Origin: DASWNP01 sp035537095
GTDB lineage: Bacteria > Acidobacteriota > Blastocatellia > Pyrinomonadales > Pyrinomonadaceae
Reading direction: 5' to 3'
DNA length: 30,284 bases
NCBI GenBank assembly: GCA_035537095.1
Contig: DATLMV010000087.1
Coordinates: 1 to 30,284 of the forward strand
The position numbers were made by a program, and so were the translations under genes. Under the pieces are notes generated by a model that was not told the origin of the DNA, made no database searches, and was given only the letters and a program-made list of their open reading frames with translations. Shown here piece after piece: positions 18,325-25,749 of this stretch. How positions within the stretch are numbered: position 1 is the first letter of the stretch; each line of letters starts with the position of its first letter.

Positions 18325-18374
18325 TATCCTGTCCATCCCGCCGCTTCTATCCTGTCTATCCTGTCTATCCTGTC
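18325..18374. repeat. Short 9-bp direct repeat array (TATCCTGTC)
   Basis: TATCCTGTC occurs at 18325-18333, 18348-18356, 18357-18365 and 18366-18374. A degenerate unit, CATCCCGCC, lies between the first and second. The array sits after the acetyltransferase and just upstream of the regulatory region of the chaperone locus. It has no inverted partner in this gap, unlike families A and B. Confidence 0.7.
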
Positions 18375-18396
18375 AAAAATCTCCCGGCCAATCATA

Positions 18397-18418
18397 TTGA
18401 CAGTATTTACTGTTGACA
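18397..18418. promoter_or_regulatory. Candidate operator: palindrome between two TTGACA boxes
   Basis: ACAGTA-TT-TACTGT (18400-18413) is a perfect 6+6 palindrome. It overlaps an upstream TTGACA (18397-18402) and its last base is the first base of the -35 TTGACA (18413-18418). Position and symmetry suit a regulator site controlling the MerR-family gene downstream. That regulator binding its own promoter is inference. Confidence 0.5.
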
Positions 18419-18440
18419 ACAAAAATTGAGAGTGTATAAT
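18413..18440 (+). promoter_or_regulatory. Consensus sigma-70 promoter of the chaperone locus
   Basis: Perfect TTGACA (18413-18418) and perfect TATAAT (18435-18440) are separated by 16 bases in an AT-rich island. The expected transcription start (about 18446-18448) falls at or next to the ATG at 18449, so the transcript would be leaderless or nearly so. Consistent with this, no ribosome binding site precedes that ATG. Confidence 0.8.
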
Positions 18441-18448
18441 GCGCAGCC

Positions 18449-19114
18449 ATGAGAGAACGGCTGGAATCAGTCCGCCATAAAAAATTTATCGGGGTGGCGG
18501 AACTGGCTGAACAGGCGGCGGAGATTTTGTCGGAGGGCGGGCCCGTGCAGGAGCGCGGGACGGTGACGGAAGTGCCGGACGAGCGCACCGTCAGATACTA
18601 CCTGACGGAAGGCTTGATCTCTCCCGCAGAGGAGAAGCAGGGCACGGCCTCCGTCTTCGGCTACATTCATCTGCTGCAACTGCTCGTCGTCAAGAAACTA
18701 CAGTCGGAGCGTCTGCCGATTCGGATGATCCGCGAGTTGGTCAGCAGCGGCAGCGAGCGGAAGTTGGAACGTCTACTGGGGAGCGAGCAAGACAGGCGCG
18801 CGACGAAGGCGGGCGATAAGAACGACGCGCTGCGTTATCTGGAAACGCTTTTGACGAAGGCGCACTCCGCACCGCCGTCGCCGCCGCGCGCGAGCGGGCC
18901 GCTGCCGACGAGGGCATCGCCTCCGGCGTCGCCATCGGTCGGACAGTCGGAGCAGGCGAAGTGGGAACGCGTGGAGATCGAGCCCGGTTTGGAGTTGCAC
19001 ATACGCGGCAACTACGGGATGCCGCAGGAGTCGAGGGGAGTGCGTCGTCTGGTGCAGTCCATCTTGCGAACCATCGAAGCATACGGCGGGAGGCCGGGAA
19101 AACGAGGAGGCTGA
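18449..19114 (+). CDS. MerR-family transcriptional regulator of the chaperone locus
   Basis: A 221-aa protein with a MerR-type winged helix at about residues 12-100. The first part is KKFIGVAELAEQAAEIL; the core is DERTVRYYLTEGLISPAE, then FGYIHLLQLLVVKKLQSERLPIRMIREL. A Pro/Ser/Ala-rich linker (about 135-165) leads to a short C-terminal module, VEIEPGLELHIRGNYG. There is no obvious Cys cluster for metal sensing. MerR-fold regulators of heat-shock genes (HspR) control dnaK operons in actinobacteria, so a link to the downstream chaperones is reasonable; autoregulation is inferred from the palindrome at its promoter. Translation probably starts on a leaderless mRNA. Its stop lies three bases before the next start, so the two genes are coupled. 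Confidence 0.82.
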   Translation: MRERLESVRHKKFIGVAELAEQAAEILSEGGPVQERGTVTEVPDERTVRYYLTEGLISPAEEKQGTASVFGYIHLLQLLVVKKLQSERLPIRMIRELVSSGSERKLERLLGSEQDRRATKAGDKNDALRYLETLLTKAHSAPPSPPRASGPLPTRASPPASPSVGQSEQAKWERVEIEPGLELHIRGNYGMPQESRGVRRLVQSILRTIEAYGGRPGKRGG

Positions 19115-19117
19115 TTT

Positions 19118-20386
19118 ATGTCGCAAACAATGCCCGGAGTGGAAATTATGACGGAGCGGGCCAAGCTCGTCGCGGGGCGCGAGCAGACGGTTGACGTGCT
19201 GCTGCGCGTCACGCCGCCGGAGACGGACGTGTCCGGCAGTCGCCGCAGGCCGAAGCTCAACCTCAGTCTGGTGCTCGACCGTTCCGGCTCGATGGAAGGC
19301 TCGAAGATGGGGCACGCGCGCGAGGCCGCGAAGTATTGCGTCGAGCAGTTGCTGCCCGCCGATAGATTGAGCGTCGTCATCTTCGACGACCGCGTTGACG
19401 TTCTGATTCCGAGCCAGCCCGTAGAGAACAGGGCGGGCTTGAAGGAGATGCTCGCGCGCGTCTATGCGCGCAACTCGACCGCGCTACACGAGGCTTGGGT
19501 GCGTGGCGGGATGCAGGTCAGCGAACACTTGGACACGGAAGCTATCAACCGCGTTCTCTTAATCACGGACGGGCTGGCGAACGTCGGCATCACGAGCACG
19601 GACGAAATCGTCTCGCAGGCTCAAGGGCTTTTCAAGCGCGGCGTCAGCACTTCGACCATCGGCATCGGCGCGGATTTTAACGAAGACCTCCTGATGCCGA
19701 TGGCGGAAGCGGCGGGCGGCAACGCTTGGCACGTGCAGGAGCCGGAGGAGATGCAGCGCATCTTCGCCGTCGAACTCGAAGGACTGATCGCGCAGTTTGC
19801 GCACACGGTCACGCTCGGGCTCGTTCCGGCTGACGGCGTGCGTCTGGTCGGCGTGCTCAACGATTTCGAGTTGAACGAGACGGGACGTTACAAACTGCCC
19901 AACCTGCAAGCGGGTTCGCCGCTCGAAGTGGTCGTCCAACTCAAGATTCCCGCGCAGGCGGCGGGGACTAAGTTGCGCCTGCTCGACATGCGTCTCGGCT
20001 TCACGCCGCAGGAAGCGAAGGCGGCGGAGGTTTGTAAACAGGCGTTCGAGGTCGAGTTTGAAACCGAGTCGGCATGGGAGCGTCTGCCGGTTAGTGATGA
20101 GGTCGCAAAGGCCGTGCAGCTTTTGATGAACGCGCGCGCGCGCCGCGAAGCGATGGCGCACATGGACGCGGGCGATTACGTGTCGGCGCGCGCGGTGGTG
20201 ATGGGTTCGCTGGCGGCGAGCGCGCCGCTGATGGCGCGAATGGAGTTCGACGGGGACTGGCGAGACGAACACGCGTCTCTGACCGAACTCTCCGAATCGC
20301 TCGAAGACCGCAGTCAGGACAAGGATTCGCGCAAGCGTCTGGCCTACGATTCCTACCTGCGACGCCTCAGCAAGAAACTCCGCTGA
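19118..20386 (+). CDS. von Willebrand factor A (vWA) domain protein
   Basis: A 422-aa cytosolic-looking protein without signal peptide. The vWA domain covers about residues 45-215, with a complete MIDAS metal site: Asp54-x-Ser56-x-Ser58 (VLDRSGSMEG), Thr121 (RNSTALHEA) and Asp151 (LLITDGLANVG). Residues 220-330 look like a beta-rich domain (ELNETGRYKLPNLQAGSPLEV), and the C-terminal ~100 residues are helical. This layout resembles inter-alpha-trypsin-inhibitor/YfbK-type vWA proteins that act as metal-dependent protein-binding scaffolds. GAGGAGG at 19104-19110, seven bases upstream, fixes ATG 19118; the MerR gene ends three bases before. Position suggests it presents clients or partners to the downstream Hsp90/Hsp70 proteins, which is inference. 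Confidence 0.9.
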   Translation: MSQTMPGVEIMTERAKLVAGREQTVDVLLRVTPPETDVSGSRRRPKLNLSLVLDRSGSMEGSKMGHAREAAKYCVEQLLPADRLSVVIFDDRVDVLIPSQPVENRAGLKEMLARVYARNSTALHEAWVRGGMQVSEHLDTEAINRVLLITDGLANVGITSTDEIVSQAQGLFKRGVSTSTIGIGADFNEDLLMPMAEAAGGNAWHVQEPEEMQRIFAVELEGLIAQFAHTVTLGLVPADGVRLVGVLNDFELNETGRYKLPNLQAGSPLEVVVQLKIPAQAAGTKLRLLDMRLGFTPQEAKAAEVCKQAFEVEFETESAWERLPVSDEVAKAVQLLMNARARREAMAHMDAGDYVSARAVVMGSLAASAPLMARMEFDGDWRDEHASLTELSESLEDRSQDKDSRKRLAYDSYLRRLSKKLR

Positions 20387-20403
20387 TTCTCCCCGGACAC
20401 GTT

Positions 20404-20442
20404 CGTCGCCAGGAGACGCGGCAAAACAGTCTCCCGGCGACG
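20404..20442. other. Stable hairpin between the vWA and Hsp90 genes
   Basis: CGTCGCCAGGAGAC (20404-20417) and GTCTCCCGGCGACG (20429-20442) form a 14-position stem with one A-C mismatch around an 11-base loop. No T-run follows, so it is not a classical terminator. It could be an attenuator, an mRNA-stability element or a rho-related structure. It sits in the 224-base gap 20387-20610, where I found no convincing promoter. Confidence 0.55.
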
Positions 20443-20610
20443 GACATCTCCCCGTCCGTCAAACTCAATTTATCGCAAACCTGAAGCGCGCACGTTTTCA
20501 TTGCGGGCGCGTATCCTGCGCGCACGCGTCGGCAAGCATAGCCGCGCTTTCAGTCGGTTATCCTTGCGCCCGAATCATTCACGCGCGCCGGAAATCAAAC
20601 GGAGGGAAAG

Positions 20611-22527
20611 ATGAGCAACGCACCGGAAAAATTCAAGATGGAGACCAACTTCGAGGGGCTCATCAAGCTGCTGGCCGAGCATCTCTACTCGGAGCCGGAC
20701 GTGTTCGTGCGCGAGTTGGTGCAGAACGCCAACGACAGCATCGTCCGCCGCCGCCAAGTCGAACCATATCTCGCCGGTCGCATTGACATCACTTTCGACG
20801 CGCCGACGCGCACGCTCGTCTTCCGCGACAACGGCATCGGGATGGACAGGCAGGACATCAAGCAGTTTCTCGCCGTCATCGGTTCGTCGGGCACGGGCAC
20901 GACGCGCCAGCGACTCAAGGAGCAGGGCGAGGCGGCCTATGAATTGATCGGGCAGTTCGGTATCGGGATGCTGTCGGCGTTCGTCGTCGCCGAAAAGGTC
21001 GTCGTGCGGACGCGCAAGCTCGGCGCGGAGGAAGCCTTCGCTTGGCACAACTCCGGCTCGATTGATTGCGAGTTGTACGAGGACGCGCGGGCCGAGGTAG
21101 GCTCGGAAATCATCGTGACCATCGGCGCGGACTACACCTTCATGCTCGATGAGGAACGCCTGCGCGAAGCGGTGATCAAGTATTGCGAGTTCATCTCGTT
21201 TCCGATTTCGGTCAACGGGCGCGGGCCGGTCAACGCCATCGAAGCGCCGTGGCATCGCAGCGTCTGGCCGTCGGAGGAGGCGAAGGAGGCGGCCTACGCG
21301 GACTTCCTCAACCGGCGTTATCCCGACTTGATGCTCGACGTGATGCCGGTCGAAATCTCCGGCGAATACGAGGCGCGCGGCGCGCTCTTTATCTCCGACC
21401 GCCACATGCCGGACATCAATACGACGGGCGTCGTTGACATCTTCGTGCGCCGGATGTTGATTCGCGCCAACGACAACGCGCTGCTGCCGCCGTGGGCGAA
21501 GTTCGTGCGCGGCATCATTGATACGCCCGACTTGCAGCCGACCGCCGCGCGCGACCAGATTCAACGCACGCACCCGTCGTTCGATTACCTGCAACGACGG
21601 CTGGGCGAGATCATCGTCGAGCGTTTGAGCGAACTCGCCGGGCGCGACCCCGAAAAGTTCGCGCGCATCAACCTCTGGCATCACTATCACTTGAAGGGCA
21701 TGGCCTTCTATCACGACGATTTCTTCGAGCGCGTGGGCGACCTGCTCCTCTTCGAGACGAGTCGCGGCCAGATGTCTCTGCGCGACTATCTCAACGCGAA
21801 CGTGCCGCGCGAGGGCAACGCGGGCCGCTCGCCCATCTACTACTTCGCCTATCGCGGCGCGGCGACGCAGTTTTATCGTCTCGCGGAGGCGCGCGGCTGG
21901 GTGATTATCAACGCGGGCTACAGCTTCGAGGAGGACTTGCTGAAGAAGTATGCCGAGCGTCACCGGGACACCGTGCATCTCGAACGACTCGACGCGACCG
22001 ACGACCCGGAGCTTTTCCTGCGTCTCGACGCGGACGAGCAGGAGCGTTTTCGTCAACTGGAACTCGACATGGAGGGGCATCTCTATCGTTCGGGCGTGGG
22101 CAACGTCCGCGTGCAGGTGCGACGCTATTCGCCGGAGGACTTGCCCGCCATCATCATCGAGACGCCCGAGTCGGAGGCGGAAAGGAAGTTGCAGGACAGG
22201 CTGACGAGCCTGACTTTGACCGACGCGCTCGACGACATCGCGCGCGAGGCTTTGGCGCAGAGCCGTCGCCGCCCGCAGTTTCTCTCGCTGAACGCCGACA
22301 ACCCGCTCGTCCGCCAACTCGTCGTCGAAGACCGGCGCAACGAGATCGTCAAGGAGATGATGCTCGGCATCTACAACAGCGCGCTGCTCTACTCGCACAA
22401 CCTGCTCACGCAGAACAACGCCGAGTCAATCCATCGCCATCTCGTGCGCCTCTTCGAGTTGATTCTCGATAACCGCGATGTGGTCGTCCAACATCAGGAG
22501 AGCGACGAGTTGGACTTGATCGGCTAG
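20611..22527 (+). CDS. HtpG-like Hsp90 family chaperone (divergent)
   Basis: A 638-aa protein spanning the usual Hsp90 domains. The N-terminal GHKL ATPase has LYSEPDVFVRELVQNANDS (catalytic Glu35, Mg-binding Asn39), DNGIGM (73-78) and GQFGIGM (114-120). The middle domain carries FVRGIIDTPDLQP then TAARDQIQ, with Arg314 in the place of the conserved catalytic-loop arginine. The C-terminal domain ends with a short LDLIG tail. It differs from canonical HtpG in replacing the usual NASDA motif with NANDS and the lid motif with VIGSSGTGTT, pointing to a paralogous branch. GGAGG at 20601-20605, five bases before ATG 20611, fixes the start. ATP-dependent client folding is expected in the cytosol. Its partners are probably the neighbouring Hsp70 and TPR proteins, by context. 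Confidence 0.93.
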   Translation: MSNAPEKFKMETNFEGLIKLLAEHLYSEPDVFVRELVQNANDSIVRRRQVEPYLAGRIDITFDAPTRTLVFRDNGIGMDRQDIKQFLAVIGSSGTGTTRQRLKEQGEAAYELIGQFGIGMLSAFVVAEKVVVRTRKLGAEEAFAWHNSGSIDCELYEDARAEVGSEIIVTIGADYTFMLDEERLREAVIKYCEFISFPISVNGRGPVNAIEAPWHRSVWPSEEAKEAAYADFLNRRYPDLMLDVMPVEISGEYEARGALFISDRHMPDINTTGVVDIFVRRMLIRANDNALLPPWAKFVRGIIDTPDLQPTAARDQIQRTHPSFDYLQRRLGEIIVERLSELAGRDPEKFARINLWHHYHLKGMAFYHDDFFERVGDLLLFETSRGQMSLRDYLNANVPREGNAGRSPIYYFAYRGAATQFYRLAEARGWVIINAGYSFEEDLLKKYAERHRDTVHLERLDATDDPELFLRLDADEQERFRQLELDMEGHLYRSGVGNVRVQVRRYSPEDLPAIIIETPESEAERKLQDRLTSLTLTDALDDIAREALAQSRRRPQFLSLNADNPLVRQLVVEDRRNEIVKEMMLGIYNSALLYSHNLLTQNNAESIHRHLVRLFELILDNRDVVVQHQESDELDLIG

Positions 22528-22663
22528 AAAAGGGCAAAGGTAAAAAGGAAAAAGGCAAAAGGGAAGAAGGGAAAAGACAAAAGCAGAGAGACGCAGCGCG
22601 AAGCGTTTCCTTTAAGGATTTCGGTTTTAACTTTTGCCTTTCACCTTTTTCCTTTTGACTTTC
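22528..22663. repeat. Intergenic heptamer inverted repeat, family A copy 2
   Basis: It starts at the base after the Hsp90 stop codon. The left arm (about 22528-22585) is purine-rich, with units such as GGGCAAA, GGTAAAA, AGGAAAA and AGGCAAA. The right arm (about 22622-22663) carries the complement: TTTTAACTTTTGCC, TTTCACC, TTTTTCC, TTTTGAC. It fills the gap to the TPR gene, ending just before that gene's GGAG site. Confidence 0.72.
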
Positions 22664-22679
22664 AATCGGAGATTGAACC

Positions 22680-23849
22680 ATGAGTTTCACTCAATACTAT
22701 AAAGTGTTGAATCTCTATGACGCGGCGGAGGCGGCTTACGGCAACGGCCAGCACGAGCAGTCGGCGGAGTTGTATCGTCAGGCTCTGGTCATCGCGGAGT
22801 CGTCGGACGAGGTTCCGGTCTTTCTGCGCGGGATGCTGCGCCGCGCCTACGCCGACGAGTTGGTCGCGCTCGAACGCCTGCGCGAGGCTCTGGCCGCGCT
22901 CGCGCCGATGTCGCAGAAGGACAAGCAGGAGGACTGTCGTGCGTGCTGCATCTTCGGCAACCTGACCGACCATATCGAGATTGCACAGAAACTTCCCGTC
23001 AGTCTCAAGACCATCGAGCGCGCCTACGCGCAGGCCGAAGATTATTATCCGGGCGCGGGCGACAAGAGTTGGCAGAGCCGCATCCTGCACTATAAGGGGC
23101 AGCTTCATCTCGCGCGCGGGCGGTACGCCGAAGCCCTCACGACCGCGCAGGAGGGTTGGGCCGTCTGGCAGAAGGAGTGCCCGAAGATGTACGGCACGTC
23201 GCATCTCCACGGCCTCTTCCGCATCAGCCTCGCCGCGCGCGACAGCGTTCTGGCGCACAGCTACCTGCGGCGTTGGGAGGAATACGACCGGCGCGAAGAC
23301 AAGGGCTACAAGATTCGCGAGATGGTGCGCTGCCAGATGGAGTCGGAACTGGCGCGTCTCGAAGGACGCACGGCGGAGGCGTTGGATTGGGCGCGGCGCG
23401 CGGCGCAGGGCGCGGAGTTGATTGACTGGGGGACGATTCGCTACGCGGTCTGCAACGCGTCGGTGCGCGCCTTTCTGCTCGCCGGAGAGGACGCGCGCGC
23501 ACGCGACATCCTCGCGCGTCTCTCGCGCATGCGTCGCGCCGAGAGCGCGCACGACCGTTACAGTTTTCAACTCCTGCGCGCCGACTATCATCTCGCGCGT
23601 GCGCGCCGCGCCGCAGGTCTCGCGCCTGCGGACGACGAACTGGCGACCGAGTTTCCCGCGCCCGGCGCGCTCACGAATCCGCGCGCGCCGCTCTTTGAAC
23701 TCGCCAGAGCGCGCGCCGCATACGACGCGGCCTTGCGTGTCGGTCGTTGGATTGACGAACAACTCGAATGCCACGCCCGCCGACAGGAGATCAACGCACG
23801 CCTCGCGCGCGTCGCGGCCATCGAAAGACTCACCCCTCGTCGCCTATAA
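22680..23849 (+). CDS. TPR-like helical repeat protein of the chaperone locus
   Basis: A 389-aa, almost entirely helical protein with no signal peptide. Repeated helix-turn-helix units with TPR-type spacing are visible: YDAAEAAYGNGQHEQSAELY, HYKGQLHLARGRYAEALTTA, SELARLEGRTAEALDWARRA and SVRAFLLAGEDARARDILAR. A paired Cys motif, CRACC, occurs near residue 90. TPR proteins commonly bind the C-termini of Hsp90/Hsp70 or scaffold multi-protein complexes. Its place between the Hsp90 and the J-like gene makes a co-chaperone role plausible. GGAG at 22668-22671, eight bases before ATG 22680, supports the start. I cannot assign it to a named family; the co-chaperone role is inference. Confidence 0.78.
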   Translation: MSFTQYYKVLNLYDAAEAAYGNGQHEQSAELYRQALVIAESSDEVPVFLRGMLRRAYADELVALERLREALAALAPMSQKDKQEDCRACCIFGNLTDHIEIAQKLPVSLKTIERAYAQAEDYYPGAGDKSWQSRILHYKGQLHLARGRYAEALTTAQEGWAVWQKECPKMYGTSHLHGLFRISLAARDSVLAHSYLRRWEEYDRREDKGYKIREMVRCQMESELARLEGRTAEALDWARRAAQGAELIDWGTIRYAVCNASVRAFLLAGEDARARDILARLSRMRRAESAHDRYSFQLLRADYHLARARRAAGLAPADDELATEFPAPGALTNPRAPLFELARARAAYDAALRVGRWIDEQLECHARRQEINARLARVAAIERLTPRRL

Positions 23850-23935
23850 CGCGTGCGCTTGCAAGGGGGTTGTCTTGCGCGCGTTCATTCCGTATAAATC
23901 CCGGAGAGCGTTCTACAAAACAATCAGACCGCCGG

Positions 23936-24010
23936 GAGAGACAGAGAGGAAGGCAAAAGTAAAAGGGTAAAAGACAAAAGTTTTACCCGTCCCTTTTCGC
24001 TCTCTGTTTC
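23936..24010. repeat. Intergenic heptamer inverted repeat, family A copy 3
   Basis: The left arm has GAGACAGAGAG followed by GGCAAAA, GTAAAAG, GGTAAAA and GACAAAA. The right arm has TTTTACCCGTCCCTTTT followed by CGCTCTCTGTTTC. The two arms meet with almost no spacer at about 23980, so this copy forms the tightest hairpin of the family. It lies in the 185-base gap before the J-like gene. Confidence 0.7.
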
Positions 24011-24034
24011 TGCGGCACTTCGACAGGTTGAGAC

Positions 24035-25609
24035 GTGAAGACAACTGAGAGCGCGCAGGTCTTGGAGCGCGCGCCACATTCGGCGGACGGTTATCTTGAG
24101 CCGGTCAGGCGCAACGCCTTTCGCCTGCTCGGCCTGCGCGGCGCGGCAACTCAAAGGGAGATTCACGAGGCGGCGTCGGCTGTCCGTCGCCGTCTCAAAC
24201 TCGGCGTCGCGCACACCTCGCCGCAGGACGCGCTCTGGCTCGGCCCGCTCGAACGCACAGAGATGGACGTGCGCGACGCGCTCGGTCGTCTCGCACGTCC
24301 CGCGCAGCGCATCGCCGAGCGTCTCCTCTGGTTCTACGAGGACGCGCCGCACGTCGCTCCCACCGCCAACTTGGTCACACGCGGAGGCGCGGAAGCCCTC
24401 GTCGTGCGGACGGAGGAACGGCACGACGCCGCGCTCGCGTCGTTTGCCGCCGCGCTGCGTTTCGACCCCGACGTGAAGCAGGGAGAAATTTGGACGCGCG
24501 CTCTCAGTCTCTGGCAGGAGTTAACAGAGCGGGACGAGTTCTGGTCGCTGCTCGTCGCGGCGGATTTGAAGGGCGACTTTGAACAGCTTGCGACGCACGG
24601 CGAAGCGCGGGAGTTGCGCGCGCGCGTCATGCATCTGGTGACGACGCCGCTCGCCGGGCTGGCGAAAGACGGGGTAGCGCGCAAGCGTTACGACGTGACG
24701 ACCCGCGCGCTCGAAGTGCTGCGCTGCGCCGGACTCGAAGAGAAACTTTTCGCCGGATACGAGAACGAAATCCTCGCGCCCGTCGAGGACGGATTCGAGG
24801 CGTTGAACAGAAGCGTCTTCGACGAGTTGCGTTGGGAGCGCATGAGGTACAACAGCCCCGACGCGCAACGTCAGGCGTGCGATGCGACGCTCCGACGGTT
24901 CGACCGCGAGATCAAGCCCGCGCTCGCCGCGTTTCTCAAGATGGCGGGTGTCGAGAGCCTCGCCACGCGCCGCGTCTTCGAGTCCGCCGCCGTCGAACTG
25001 TTCCAACTGGCTGACGCCTATCAACGGGGCGGCGAACGCGAGGCCGGACAACTGCTTGCGCGCAAAGCTTGGACGTTTGCTCCGCCTGAAAGCGTCGCGG
25101 CGTTCGAGATTGAGGAAGGGCGCGCGCAGTTCGGCGGCGCGGACTGGGGCGGCGCGCGCACGCAGGAGGAATATCTCGCGCGACTGCGCAGGGAACTGCG
25201 CCCGCAGACGGAGTTGTTCGCGCAATACATCACGCAGGAGAACCTGTCGCCGCAGCTATCCTCCGCGCCGAACTTCACGCCGACGCCCGCGCGCGACATG
25301 AGCGAAGGGTTCGGGCAGATATTTCTCTACGTCCTTTTCGTGATTGCCTGCATCGGCTTCGGCGTGTGCAGCAGTTCGGGCACGCGGCGCGGCTACAGGG
25401 GCAACATCCACCTGCCGCCGCCCACGTTCAACTACAACTACAACGTGCAGCTACCGCCCCTCGTTACGCCGCGCATCAATATCGAGGAGCTCAAACTCAA
25501 CCTGAACCCCGGCCGCGCGCCCTCCCGACGCGCCCGACGACGGCAACGCGCGCGACGTGCGGAGACGCCCGTGCAGCCGCCCACGAAGATTCGGGAGGCG
25601 ACCCCCTGA
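24035..25609 (+). CDS. Membrane-anchored protein with J-domain-like N-terminus lacking HPD
   Basis: A 524-aa protein. Residues 21-57 (YLEPVRRNAFRLLGL, then ATQREIHEAASAVRRR) look like helices I and II of a J-domain, the NxFxLLGL..A...EI pattern, but no HPD tripeptide follows. Residues 60-400 are helical with TPR-like elements (ALASFAAALRFDPDVKQG, YQRGGEREAGQLLARKAW). One membrane segment lies at about 428-449 (FLYVLFVIACIGFGVC). The tail is Asn/Tyr/Pro- then Arg-rich (FNYNYNVQLPPL; SRRARRRQRARRA). The start is GTG 24035 with a weak AGGTTGAG upstream. By context it may recruit the Hsp70 to the inner membrane; without HPD, canonical ATPase stimulation is unlikely. Family not recognised with certainty. 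Confidence 0.72.
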   Translation: MKTTESAQVLERAPHSADGYLEPVRRNAFRLLGLRGAATQREIHEAASAVRRRLKLGVAHTSPQDALWLGPLERTEMDVRDALGRLARPAQRIAERLLWFYEDAPHVAPTANLVTRGGAEALVVRTEERHDAALASFAAALRFDPDVKQGEIWTRALSLWQELTERDEFWSLLVAADLKGDFEQLATHGEARELRARVMHLVTTPLAGLAKDGVARKRYDVTTRALEVLRCAGLEEKLFAGYENEILAPVEDGFEALNRSVFDELRWERMRYNSPDAQRQACDATLRRFDREIKPALAAFLKMAGVESLATRRVFESAAVELFQLADAYQRGGEREAGQLLARKAWTFAPPESVAAFEIEEGRAQFGGADWGGARTQEEYLARLRRELRPQTELFAQYITQENLSPQLSSAPNFTPTPARDMSEGFGQIFLYVLFVIACIGFGVCSSSGTRRGYRGNIHLPPPTFNYNYNVQLPPLVTPRINIEELKLNLNPGRAPSRRARRRQRARRAETPVQPPTKIREATP

Positions 25610-25749
25610 GCGACAGGGTGAACAGAGATACCCGGCGCGTGAGGCGACGACGAAAGAGCGCCGGCCGGAAGCGAACGAGCACGCAACTGAGCGAACGCGC
25701 GCGGAAGATGAAGATGAAGCGGACGCTGACGGAAATTTAACGAACACGT

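Noticed and set aside
20387..20610. The hairpin in this gap as a terminator separating the regulator/vWA genes from the Hsp90
   Set aside because: No T-run follows the stem, so intrinsic termination is not supported by sequence.
20575..22398. A 607-codon - strand open frame opposite the Hsp90 gene
   Set aside because: It mirrors an unambiguous Hsp90 reading frame and shows no protein-family motif.
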